Below, piece by piece: positions 36,701 to 48,300 of a DNA stretch of 64,000 nt. The stretch comes from Pagrus major (taxonomy: Eukaryota > Chordata > Actinopteri > Spariformes > Sparidae): positions 24,788,710-24,852,709 of the forward strand of contig NC_133218.1 of assembly GCF_040436345.1 (NCBI RefSeq), read 5' to 3'. Below the pieces are notes generated by a model. That model saw only the letters and a program-made list of their open reading frames with translations. It was not told the origin of the DNA and ran no database searches. Numbering within the stretch: position 1 is the stretch's first letter; every line of letters starts with the position of its first letter. The position numbers and the translations under genes were made by a program.

Positions 36701-39700
36701 ATCTTAAAAAAAGCTTAAATTACTTTACTTTAAAAAAGCCAAAAGGCCCTGCACACCTCCAAGGTTTCTGTGATGACAAGTGGGACAGTAACCCCCTTTA
36801 GTTCTGCCACATGCAAGTCACATTATAGATTTTACTTTGGCTTTAGGCTGACGAGGCAGCTTTTTATAAACTATCTTTATAAGTAACAAGACCCTCGCCC
36901 CTTTAACATGATCACAAAACGATTAACGGTTAGACAAGAATGTGGCTATATAAAGTTCCCCAAGGGATTTTTAAAAGATGAGAACTGGGGCAGCAGGGTG
37001 GAGTCCAACAGACAGTCAGATCAAAGGACTGCCTCAGAGCAGCACGCAGCAAATGTACAGTCAGCTGTTCATGTAACTGGTTTGTCTGATCGGCTCCAAA
37101 GATGGAAAAGGAGCAAGTGGCAATGCTGCCTGGAAATGTATGGAAAGTTTGTTTTTCCAGCTGTTAAGCGAGAAGTCAATTTCAATTCTCACGTCAGCCT
37201 TGGCTTAAATAAAACACAGTTAACTAAAGTGCAGCAAATAAAGTTTCCGAGTGGCTCTAAAGAAACCGTAAAAAGATGTGAAACTGTCAACTACAGTTAA
37301 TTTAAGGCTTAAGAACTCTCTCTTGCTTTTATAGAGGACATCACTGTATGTTTACTACAACAAAAAACACGTTACGTAACACTATGCAAAGGGTGTGTTG
37401 AGCCACTCCCATGAGCTCCCAAGTCAACTGCTCAGACCTGAACCAGAATAAATAATAGCTGCCAACTATGGCATCATGATGGGAACATAAGTCTTGCCTG
37501 GAACAGCTTGAAAGAAACAGGAATTTATTAAGAATGCCATATTTACAATCCAACTTAACTTCCTGTGAATGAGAGGTACAGAGACACCCAGGTGATTGAA
37601 AGCTGCAGAGGGACTAAACTGCTGCTCGTGCAATATTGCTGGCAGGGTGATGTTAATAAATCCTCATTAAAGGGCGCACTCGCATCATCAGTAAAGAACC
37701 TGCACTCTAATAGTTTAAATTAGGATGGGTCTGATCAACAAATACATTGATGTTTGAGAAGCCATTACAGATTTCCAATGATTCTAATTCTTTGGTGTGG
37801 GTTAAACATATTTAAAGAAAGTAACTGCGTAGTAGCCATAAAAGTGATGTTGTCAAGCACCAAACAAGAATCAGATTATTACATTTTATAGAGAATGTTC
37901 CTGCTTTTATTCATTTAAGATTGAGTTACTGCAGTTGCTGCAGAAGCCCAGAGGGGAAGCAAAATCCTATAAAAAAGGAAGTTACAATTTTTGAGCATCA
38001 TAGAATTTACAGTATATTGCTTATTTAAAAATACGGTATGGTGGCACTGCATAATGTCAAACTGTGGTGTTTTCACTATGTTGATCTTGATGACAAATAT
38101 AATCTTGATGCATATAAATGGACAACAGGCAAATACTGTGTAAGAAGAAATCTTGACAGCTTGGGAAAGCAAATAAATACAGATAAAGGGCAACAAAAGA
38201 TTTGCATTTGATCAGGATGAAACAGAATGGGGCATGTTTGCTTGGGCTGAAATGCTTGTTCAACCAGTCTGATTACACACTGCCAGCTGTAAAATAGGAT
38301 TACGTATTATCTAGCTTCATCCAAGATTTCGTGTTGAACTTTAGAGGTTTTAAGACCACAGAGTATTTTAAAGAAATGCAACACTGACTGACAGTGATGC
38401 AAATGAGACAAAAGGAAGTAACAAACCCAATTCTCTATTTTCGAAGCTTTATGCTAAACTCTCACAGCCCAGCACTGAGGTTGCTTAATAATAAATGCAG
38501 AGACATGAGTAACAATACCTTTTTAGTCAATGACACAATACAAGCTTTTTTTGCCAAAGTACAAGTCTTCTGCTCACTTAACTACATCCCCTCTTTGCAC
38601 ACAGGGGATGGCTACAGTACATCTGATACAAGGCAAATACAGTCTTTTGTCTGATTATTAATGCAATCTCTACATAAAATGTAAATCCACAAAGAATATC
38701 TGATATGCTTTTGATCAAATAGACAGGTCTTGTTTGGTTAAAAGTGTGTTTCTGTGCCAACTGTTTTTAGGATAACACAAAAACAAATTTACCTTGAAGT
38801 AGCTTAGGCTCCAACTTTTTAATGGGTGGTTCAATAGTCTTCTTCACATCAGTCTAGAAAAAAAAAAGCATAAGCCACATTTGAGTTAGTTAAACACTTG
38901 TTTGTCATATGGTTAATGAATAATTGCAATAATGTCGTTTAAAGGTGGAGGGGCTAGAAAGGGACCACTCAAAAGGGTCCTTGTATAGGGAAGAAAACAC
39001 AAAATATAAATTGCTTCCAAGTGTAGAGCTGATAAAAACAAAACTGTGAGGACACACAATAGGGCTTGGAAAATAACAACATGCTTTAGATTCTATCTTT
39101 GACCATGTTCCTGACAGCTGTCATAATTTGTTTTGTTGAATTAGTGGTGCATAAGCAGTCACAACATGTGGTAGGCGATGATAAGCCTGGGGCACGCTGT
39201 TCACAAAACTAGAAGGAACCAAAGATACACAACAGTCAACCAATGCTATTAATACTGGATCCCCAAATACTGCACACAGTTGCAGAAGATACAGTGACAG
39301 TCCATAAGCAGTTGGACAGTCATGTGTTTTTCATAGTTGGCTCGGCTCCAGCACAGTAATTTCAAGTGAATGAATGACTATGAGGTTAAAGTGCTGATGT
39401 GGGGTGGAAGTGAAGGAATCTGGGTTATGTGAATCATAAATGTGCCATCACAGCAAAGTTTGATCAATCCTCGCTTGAAAGCATTTACCTAGACTTACAT
39501 GTAAGCGATCAGGTTAACTTTTATTCAGAGTTTACAATCTATAAGTGACTTCCAAGACCAGATCATGCCCATGAAAATATGATGATTTTAAACTAGATAT
39601 ACATTTCAAAAAACAAAACACCAAGGGAAAAATGTTATCTGAACACAAAACACTTCCCACCTCCAGTCTTGACCTTGACTGTTTAAACAGTGATTTTGTA

Positions 39701-40058
39701 CGCAAACTCCTCGACTTACTGTCTGGAGAAGTGCATGCACCTGTAGGCAAAGCAAGCCAAATACGAGTCCATAACAACAGAGAGGATACTGTTCCTTTCA
39801 AAATGGTATCAGCTGCACCATGGGGGTTTCAATTCTCCAAATTAAATAGATGGCATCCCCTTTTCGGGCTAACTCTTCTTATAATCTTGACAACACACGT
39901 CAAAACCTTCCTTCCGCAACACCCCAGTCACGACAACTTCAGCCTAAAGTCACTTCAATAAATTATTTGACGCGTAAAGTGAACTCTGCTGTAACACATA
40001 CCTGTACAGGAGGAAGGTAACACTTGAAGGTTGGTTTCATGGGTTTGACAGAAAACAT
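26825..40058 (-). CDS. mtmr10: Myotubularin-related protein 10 (catalytically dead), complete, 16 coding exons
   Basis: Exons (minus strand): 40058-40002, 38853-38793, 36232-36096, 35590-35518, 34350-34208, 32080-31987, 31816-31669, 31010-30923, 30732-30644, 30374-30244, 30109-30040, 29725-29655, 29275-29103, 28997-28827, 28229-28047, 27436-26825. Every junction keeps frame; the total is 2301 nt, 766 residues (human about 777). The N-terminus MFSVKPMKPTFKCYLPP, the PH-GRAM-type segment (GEIVVNEVNFVRKC to GPESAKK, about residues 41-156), the phosphatase-like core (SDWDREIKRTGASEWR, LWCWNHPNGSALVRM, AITKSHPQRSEV, LQEEEDRDLCC) and the tail (KIWLSTETLAN-like, here RIWLSTETLANDTV) all follow MTMR10. 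Catalytic Cys and Arg are absent, so a regulatory role on phosphoinositide turnover, probably through active myotubularins, is expected. Introns 1-5 are large; exon 7 has a weak donor. Confidence 0.96.
29230..29275 (-). other. mtmr10: Inactive P-loop region of mtmr10
   Basis: The junction of exons 12 and 13 reads SSVILQ|EEEDRDLCCAVSSL. Active myotubularins have HCSDGWDRT here, with a Cys nucleophile and an Arg that binds phosphate. In this protein Glu replaces the Cys and Leu replaces the Arg, as in MTMR10 of mammals (LQEEEGRDLS from memory). This marks a conserved pseudophosphatase, not a recent mutation. Confidence 0.88.
33652..33750 (+). repeat. (GT)n microsatellite in mtmr10 intron 5
   Basis: About 49 GT units are seen with two single C interruptions near 33724 and 33744. 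It is transcribed as (CA)n in mtmr10 pre-mRNA. The CVCV-type frame across it is an artefact. Confidence 0.98.
35671..35860 (-). other. Exon-like open block of unknown origin in mtmr10 intron 3
   Basis: On the minus strand a tatatgtgcag acceptor (ending 35861) and a strong donor TTTTG|GTGAGT (exon end 35671) bracket 190 nt. These stay open in one frame with protein-like composition: segments read ARRKENFLLYIVGDIAQEV, REQTSFPVVGQTVAIITKW and NLVFAQSEGINLIYPPMFE. The open frame begins upstream at 35939. The length is not a multiple of three and the end phases differ (one base and two bases), so inclusion between exons 3 and 4 would shift the mtmr10 frame. I do not recognise the family. It could be an exon relic of another gene, a regulated poison exon, or an unusually good chance frame. 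Confidence 0.4.
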
Positions 40059-40336
40059 TGTTTATGTCCGCACCTCTCCGTGATGTTCATAAACGGGCGC
40101 CTGACAAACCCTCGGCTGCTGCCAGTGGAAAAAAACAACCCAAAAAGGAGCCTGGAAGAAAGTTTTGGTGAGCCCTTAGCTGAGTAAATCCGACACGTCC
40201 GTGTGTAAAATATTCATAGAGACAGCCTGGGCCAGCGACGGCACTCCTCCATGTCGATAAGCGGTCAAAAAGCAGATTACGCTAGCTGGTTGAAAAAGTT
40301 GACAGAAGTTAACGTTGAGACGTCGGCGTTAGCTTG

Positions 40337-40352
40337 GCTAGCTAGCTAGCGT
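40337..40352. repeat. Short TAGC tract in the mtmr10 5' region
   Basis: Reads ggctagctagctagcg, preceded by gttagctt. It is similar to the tract near the atxn1l promoter. Confidence 0.6.
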
Positions 40353-40540
40353 AAAGTACTACATGAAGTTTATTAACGCCGTCCCCGCGCAGTCATGAAA
40401 CGATTAAACTAATTTAGAGGCGTCCGTTGTGCGTCTACATTTTCTTCCCACCTGTTACGGCACTAGTTACCCTCGGTGACTTCCTGAAAGTCTAACAAAT
40501 TCAGCCAAACGCAGGACCCGATGCAGTAAAGGACTTAACG

Positions 40541-40580
40541 GCCATGTTTATAAAGCGCCGAGGTCCCGCCCTACTTCCGG
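40541..40580 (-). promoter_or_regulatory. mtmr10 core promoter
   Basis: Reading the minus strand in order, there is an ETS site CCGGAAGT (40573-40580), a GC box GGGCGGGA (40564-40571), a TTTATAAA-like box and ACATGGCC, a YY1-like motif (about 40541-40556). These lie in a CpG-rich stretch about 500 bases upstream of the start codon. ETS, Sp1 and YY1 sites crowded near the start site are typical of housekeeping promoters. Placement of the transcription start near 40.54 kb is inferred. Confidence 0.5.
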
Positions 40581-42410
40581 GCTCCGCTGTTGACCTGTTT
40601 TTTTTTCTACCGAGACTTTCTTTCATCAAACTTTCTGAAAAGCTGAAACAAAACACTTATATGCAATATTTCTAACCCAAAGAGTTATCAAACACTGTGC
40701 GTCGTAATAAATGTTGTTAACCTTATCGTTTCAAATATAAAACAACGATTATTTTGTTAGCATACATCAAGTACATCACCCGTGGACTACAACTCCCATG
40801 AGGCATTAGAAGTTGAGGATTTCGGGTGTGTGTCTTTTTTTTTTTTTAACAGTAACTTTATTTCACAAATCATACAAACGCTGGCAGGCACAACAAAATT
40901 GTATGGCTAATGTCGCTATGTATTTAATCTGACAGGCTGTCCAGATAAAACTACAATTTAAGTTAAGTTACTTAGGTACTTTGAAGTTAAACACAACCCA
41001 CAACAGTAAATTCACATCTCTACAAGCAGTAGGACTGGGCCAGCCCAAAACATATTTACAAGTGAGCAATAACAAATTAAGGGCACATCAAGAAAAGTCA
41101 ATAAAGCTAATATTATAACATTATACATGATATATCTATAAATCTTTGTCTAACAGGTTCAGTGCCTATAATTAGCTAAATGTTTTTCATAAACCCAAAT
41201 TAAAACAAAATAAAACAAGGTGATAAACAAAATAAACCAGGATTTTCTACAACAAAACTGTGTTCACTTTAAGATGATGCAAAAGCCAAAAATGTCAGCT
41301 CATCATGCAAAACAGTATGTTTTAGGTTGAACTTCCATCAGAAATTTAACTGTATAGATTCTATGCACTAGATGGCACTATCAGTCAATTACTGGAGCCT
41401 TAGGGCTGGATACCAAAAGAGATTTAGACTTGCTGGTTATTGGAAAAGAGTATTATTCTAGGAATTAAAACATCATATCTATCTATCTAACTAAAAAATA
41501 GGACTCCCATAAGACACCTATTTAAATGTTGGAGTTTATAAAGATCAGATGTCTAAATTGCTTTGGCATCATCCTTGAATAACATCACTCTGAAAACACG
41601 GTGAAGTACTCACTAGAATCAGTACTTCATTAGCCCATACACCTTTATAAATGTATCATTATTTTTGTACAGAAATGTATTAAGTTCAGCTATCTTCAAC
41701 TGACCCCAGTACACTGGTGATCAAAATGATTAAAACTGTTTGGTTTTTTTTCCTAATGAAATTCTGTTATCTGGGACATATTAACCTTCATGTTTGTTGA
41801 ACAATATTCCAAACATTTGCCATAAAGTTTCAACCACAAGTCCTGAACACATCTCAGTCATCTGACATAAATGACAAAAAATAATTAGATAAAGCCTAGT
41901 GTAGATTTTAATGACTTTGTATATTCAGTCAGTAAAGATTTAATTCTTATATTGTGCAACCTTTCTTTTAGCATTTAACACATAAACATAAACCACACGT
42001 ACCACACACTCAGAAAGATGACCAAAAGCAGTTGCAGGGGACAAAAGTAAAGACAGTCTAAAATAGTAAAATAAAATAGTCTCTCTGAGGTTTAAAGGCA
42101 GGCTTACAGACTGCAACTTGAAGGCAGCCAGATGATCTTGTAGAGGAGAAAGTGGTTGGCATTGATACTGTAGGTAATGGGCAGAAGAGGGTGCTCGGCG
42201 GATCGATGGGGAATGGAATGACAGTTCTGAAAGGATATGAAGTTAGTGTTGCACAGAGGTAGCAGACTAACATGACGAATTATTAGGATTTTCAGTCCTG
42301 CCCACTGCATTGTAGCACACAAGCTTATGTCCCTGCAACCACACTCTAGCTCAACGTTTGCATTTGAAAAGATGTATATGTCTACCTAGAATGAATTCAA
42401 AGCAACTCAA

Positions 42411-42621
42411 AAATCTGAATAAACTGAATAAAGAAACTGACCCTAAAGGACAACACAGTTTCATACTGTTTTACTTTGTTTATATTTGGCGGACCCTGCC
42501 ACCTTTCGAGCTCTCAAACAGAGTTTCTGGGGACCTTATATTCCTCTTGGGACAGCTTGTTTGCTCAGTTATTAAAATTTTGTGTTTGAATTTCTCCTCC
42601 AAAACTACATAGTGTCCCTTT
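42411..42621. mobile_element. Short dispersed repeat, copy A (5'-truncated)
   Basis: This copy shares with 44477-44810 the ordered words aaactgacc, gtttcatactgttttact, ggcggaccctgccacctt and aaaactacatagtg. It ends in a ccctttaa edge and lacks the left end seen in copy B. It is a non-autonomous repeat with no coding content. Confidence 0.75.
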
Positions 42622-43121
42622 AAATAAACTTAAATGTAGAATAATGGAAATGGTCACTGCCAGCTTCCAAAATATTGCCGCCTTGTCTGTTTGATTTGAT
42701 ATTGTTGTGTTGTCATGTCTTTGGCGCTGCTATTTTGACTCTGTCTTGGCTAGCCAAAGATTTTCAATCTCAATGTGACTTCCTATTTAATAAACATTAT
42801 ATATACTGTTATAAAATAAACAGTTCCATCATTTCTGCCCTTACCTACAATGTCCACTGGGAGGTGACAAAACACTGATCCCAACAGCGTCACCAAACCT
42901 ACTTATACTTTATTCTTTTTTTCATCTATTATTCATACATCATAACAGCTGTATTTGCTTGCTGGTGTTTGTTGGCACATCTGTTACCTGCTGCTAATAC
43001 AAGCTGAAACACCTTTATACTGGTCATGATGATAAGGCAGTAATGTTTAATGCAAATGACACCTCAACATTGACATTTACAATATTCATATTAGGTGTAA
43101 AAGTATATCTAAAATATGACT

Positions 43122-43125
<4 letters not shown>

Positions 43126-43157
<32 letters not shown>
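43126..43157 (+). repeat. (CA)n microsatellite
   Basis: Sixteen CA units, uninterrupted, in the mtmr10-myo1e spacer. Confidence 0.97.
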
Positions 43158-43158
<1 letters not shown>

Positions 43159-43889
43159 CTGCATACAGAGGCAGCTTGTTAGGCAGGTTACACCCAGAGA
43201 GACGCCTCACCGCCCAACATCATTTGAAAGCGAGCCTCAGTCTGGCTGGAGACTGGTTGTGAGACGAAGTGGATACCAGTGCCACCCATACACTTCAAAA
43301 GAGGTTTCCTAAAGGCCTTGAGTTGCATTTTTATTTGTATGAGGAGGAGGAGTCAGACTGGATTACAGTAGGCTACTGAATTTGTGGACTATACCCTTTT
43401 ATTTTTTTTGAATAAATGAATTTATAGTAGATCATCTAAAGTCAGATAGAAGATTAAACACTGGTATAAATCAGAAGGAATGAACTGGATATATACCAGT
43501 GATTCTGAGACAGTGAGCAGCATGTGTAAAGGGAAATGGCTTTAAACACTGATCTTTAACTTGACAGGCGCTCAAAGGCTTAATTTGACATTGTTAAAGT
43601 TAAATTTGTGTGCAGTGAGTTTAGATAAATGTTGATTTAAGAGTCTAACAGATGGTTGCTATGCACAAACAAGAGAGAAAAGCAAGCAAAACAGCAAAAA
43701 TAGTATAAGAAACCGTTTTTATTGTTAGATGTATTAATGTGACCCACATTAAAGGTGTACAGGACAGCACAGACAGTATGTGAATACAGACTTCAGGCTT
43801 GTGAGTGGACTGATGCTGACTTTTTCTGTGTTCGCCTCTGTTGTTAGGAAGTCCCAAAGCTGCGCATGCCCAGTTGCGTCGCTCCCAGT

Positions 43890-44313
43890 ACCTAATGAAT
43901 ATTTAAGCATATTCCGCGCTCGGCGCCCTTTGATTGGACCATCTGGCTCAGTTTCCTGTGTTATGTTTTTGAGCCGATTTTTGAGGGCACTGCTCTCTCT
44001 CCCTCTCTCTCGGTAAATTACCATCCAGCTCCAGAGTGTCTGATCCCCGGTCCGCTGCTGTCAGTGTCGGCTCTGTGAGCAACAATGGACGGAGGAGGAC
44101 ACCGCTGAGGAGACGCATCCATGCCTTCGGGAGTTTATCGGGAATATCTTGTGTAAACTTTTGGATTTTGTTCCTCTTGGTTGTAAGCTTTAACAACTAC
44201 AGTTTTTTTGTTTTTGTTTGAGACGGTGTGAACTTCACTGAGGTTCTCACAAATCAACTGGATCGCGGGGAATACGACCGAGGAGACTGCGACTGTTGTG
44301 TTGAAGACAGAGG
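43890..44313 (+). promoter_or_regulatory. myo1e: myo1e promoter and 5' leader
   Basis: The GC-rich stretch gcgctcggcgccc and an inverted CCAAT box (gattgg, 43932-43937) precede a pyrimidine-rich initiator-like tract (ctctctctccctctctctc, about 43991-44010). The leader then runs to the ATG at 44314. The exact start site is not visible. Two short upstream ORFs lie within it. Confidence 0.5.
44085..44156 (+). promoter_or_regulatory. Two upstream ORFs in the myo1e leader
   Basis: ATG at 44085 opens a 7-codon frame ending TGA at 44106-44108. ATG at 44121 opens an 11-codon frame ending TAA at 44154-44156. Both end well before the main ATG at 44314, so reinitiation or leaky scanning would be needed. 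Confidence 0.6.
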
Positions 44314-45271
44314 ATGGTGAGTAATATTTACACTACGGTTTTATGAATATTTACTGAATGAGGCCAATAAGAATACACATGTTAAACATTGACAGATAAC
44401 ATGTAACTATATTGCTGCCTTTATTGCCATACATGTAATCCATAATACAATATTTCATTTAATGAGACCCCAAAGTTAAAGGTGCACTGTGTAGCAGAAG
44501 AGAAAGATCTTCATTGACTGGTTTGTTTATGCCTTAATAAACTCTTTTCTTTTCATGACTGAATAAACAAACTGACCTTAAAGGCCAACGTAGTTTCATA
44601 CTGTTTTACTTTTTTTTATATGTGGCGGACCCTGCCACCTTTCTCACTTCTATCAGTGTTCTGTGGACCTTATTCCCCTCTGAGAACAGCTTGTTAATTC
44701 AGTTATGGAAAAGATAAATATTTCTGGGTTTGTATTTTTACCTCATTAATATTGTAAATATTACAATTTGAGTTTGAGTTTCTTCTTCAAAACTACATAG
44801 TGCCCCTTTACATGTGTTTTAAATAGTTCCAGCTCTGTTTTTCATTCACCAAATCTAAAATTATACTCAACTGCAGTTTCTGTGACATAACATGGCAGGA
44901 AAAAATATTTTCATTGATCATGTATGTGATAATTGTTGATATTTAGTGTAATTTCATGTCCTCTTTCAACCAATATTTATCATCACTCTCAAAATTAAAG
45001 TAATCCTCAGCCTGTCTTTGACTCCCTGACTCTCTCCCTCACCCTGACAGCCCCCTTCGACCGTCACAGAGTTTTTATGGGCTGGAGTGAAAGTAATTAG
45101 AAAAGCACTGACCCTGAGCTGTTGAATCTGACTGTCTGAGTGACGCCCAGAGAGATGTAATGTCACCGAAAAACATTAGTTGTGTGAACTTGGTCCAGCC
45201 TCTTGTTTTAAAACCAGTTGGTCTTGGAAGAAGAGGCAGCCAGGGAGCAAGTGTCAGGTGTATGTGTGCAG

Positions 45272-45323
<52 letters not shown>

Positions 45324-48300
45324 TACAGGTTTTTCCTGGTTACTGAATGCCATCCCTGCAGCAGACACGCCTAGAGCTAAGTTATGGAGGAGGTTGTGTG
45401 GCCTTGTCATTGTGTTTAGGCAACATTTTCTCAAGCCACAGTCTTCTGTGGCAGAATTCCCACTTTGGCTGTTGAACATAATAACACAGCTGTAATGCAG
45501 CATTTCAGACACATTTTTATTTGTCTTTCTGGCTGCTGAGACAACACTTTTGACTAAAGGTTTTATTTGTCTCAAGAAGTCATAATTTTGGCTTTAAATG
45601 ATAATAATTAGCAAACATCCTTCAAGTTATGAGCCTCTTGAATAACCTACTGTCTGTGTTCAGGATGTTTCACTGAGCATCATGAAACCTGTTGCTTTGT
45701 TGGTATACAACATAAACAATGTCTTTTTAAAACAGGTAGGACTGAAACCTGTTAGCATTCTGCCAGTTATAGTGGTGTATTGAACCTGTAGGTCGGGTTT
45801 CCCATGCAAAGACAAACCCAAGGGACAAATGTTGCATAACATGCAGTCAGCATAATAGAGCAGTTGCACTTGAGCCGTGACCTTAAAAATACGTAATATA
45901 TTCTTGCAGCATTCCTTCTTAAATTCAGCTTTTGTGGTGCTGTTATCACTTACACACTGCAGTTTTTTGACTATTTGCCACATATGGTTGCTTCAGTTTT
46001 ACAGTGACTGAACAGGAGCTGTTTTCTCCTTGGGAGGTAACTTGAATGACAGCGGAAAATGCTCTCCAGCAATGGCAGAGTTATGAATATAGTGGTGTTG
46101 AGAGGGATAAAACTTCTGAACTTAAAAGACCATAAAGGAAGTTTGGTCAAAATTGTTGGAAACCCACTGTAGGTTTTGTCTTTTGTCTGTCGGCTCATGT
46201 AGAGAGTAGTAGAGAGAGAAAAAACAGTCTGATTGTCATCCTAACTGTCTGGACTAGCAGACACCAGCATCGCTCGCTGGTTCGTTCTGTGCCAGATGCT
46301 GAATAGCGAGTCAGTATGACAGCAGATGGTTTGCATTAGTTTCTCCTACAGGGAGGTGCGTACTGAGTAACCCCCCTTTCCCTTCATTTCAAAGCTGGCG
46401 CTCCATTTTCAAACCGATCACGGCTGTAGAGATTTGCTCAGGAATTCAAGCCCGTCTCTGAAAACAGGACGAACACCCATTCTGTGGACCTGGGGAACTC
46501 GTTAGGCTTGTCGCTGTGGTTCAGTACACTCACACACTCCTCGTGATCAGTTCCATACGTCTTTGTTAAAAAGATGCCACTCTGTTTTCACTGCTTTGTT
46601 GTTTGTGATGATGGGCCTCATGAGTGTTGACTTATTCTACTGCTGCACTTGTTGTAAATCAGTCTGAATAAGAGAAGCTTATAAATCTCACACTGTAAAT
46701 TCAAGTTGTCAAATACCGTGAAGTTTGTGAGCTTTTCACTTCGTGTGAATAAAATCCTGGTTTTGCTTCTTTTATGCATCTGCATCTTTTTTTTTTAATT
46801 GTTAGTGGAAATGCAACATTTCCATGACTTTTATTATTTAATCTTTCAATTTATTGCAAGCAGATGTGGTAGTATTTCTTTTTGATTTTAATTTGTTATT
46901 ACATTGCACATCCAGTGATGACATATGTTCATCCAGCAGTACAACAAAAAAATTATAGACTCAAGAGATGGACTCACTCTACACTCGCAGTAATTTACTC
47001 CATCACTTACCTCATCTTCTTAATTGGCCGCAATATCTTGTATTTTCCTAAAACTCAGGCACGGAGTCGTGCATCTGCCATCTACTGTGGAACATTTTGT
47101 AGCTGAATATCATTTTTTTTCTATTAAAGCAGTGTTGCTCTGTACGCATGATGTAAGAGGCTGGATTACTGACATGTCTGTTATTGCTGGGAGTAATATC
47201 TTCTTTATTTGTTTATTGTTGTACAGCAGCTGTTAGCTCCTCAAAATTAAGATAAGATAAGGTGGGATGACACCCTCTGGTTTTGATTTTTATTGAGCTA
47301 AAATGAGCTTAACATGGCTAAGCATTATCATTGTGTTGGCACTTACAATAAAAGCATATTTTTATATTCACGTTTCATCAGTGAGTTGTCCGGCAGTGAC
47401 ATCGTGGTGTCGTCAGAGTATTCTTGTAACTGTGAGACATGATATTCTGAATGCTGGAAGTGGTGAGGTGAGGAGCACCCGGCGGTTTTCTCTCCTTGTG
47501 ACTCAGTTTGTTGACTGTGTCCCCTGAGCAGTGTGTGCTCCCCTCCTGTGGCCAAGAGGACCGTGTGGCTGTACAGTTTAACTCTGTATACTGCCTCAGC
47601 CTTGTTTTAAAATGACCAACAACCAGGGAAACCTTTACTCTGCTCGTCTACTCATTCATCCACCACTCATTTCACTGTGAATTATTGGGAGAGGATGCAG
47701 CTACTTTAGAGGGTCAAAGGTCATCCACAAAGCAGCTCAACCAAGTACTGTGTGATATATTTTCTCAGATATTAACTGGACCTGTTACTCTCTTGGTGAA
47801 TAATTACACAGCTGTATTTTATATGAGATATTATAGGTGTAAAATGTAATTATATGTCACTGAGGTGCGATGACGGTAATAATGTTTTTAGCCATGCTAG
47901 TAGCAGGGCTCTAATGTCTGTCTGTTGGTCCAATACTTTGACATATCACTGAAATATCTCAATGACTATTGAAATAATTTGGTGCAGATGTTCATGATGA
48001 CCAAGGGGGAATCTTACTGACTTTACCTCCAGCGCCAGCGTGACATTTGACACTGCCAGATGGATAGTCATGAATTTTGCTACATTTTCATACCCGCCTC
48101 AGGATGAACTGTAATATCTTTGGTGATCTCTTCATGGTTCATCTCACACCAGTTCTCTTTTACTTTGAACAGGTAATAATACCTGTCAATTATACATTAA
48201 CTTTGTTATAAATGCTCTTATCTGTGTCAACATAATCCACTAACATCCTTTCATGCTTGTTTAGTTTATTTTCCTTGTTCTTAGATCATGAACCAGTGAA

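Larger units (their letters stand above)
40600..43900. other. Spacer between divergent mtmr10 and myo1e promoters
   Basis: AT-rich, with no coding exon. It holds a repeat copy at 42411-42621 and a (CA)n tract at 43126-43157. Nothing else is supportable. Confidence 0.5.
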
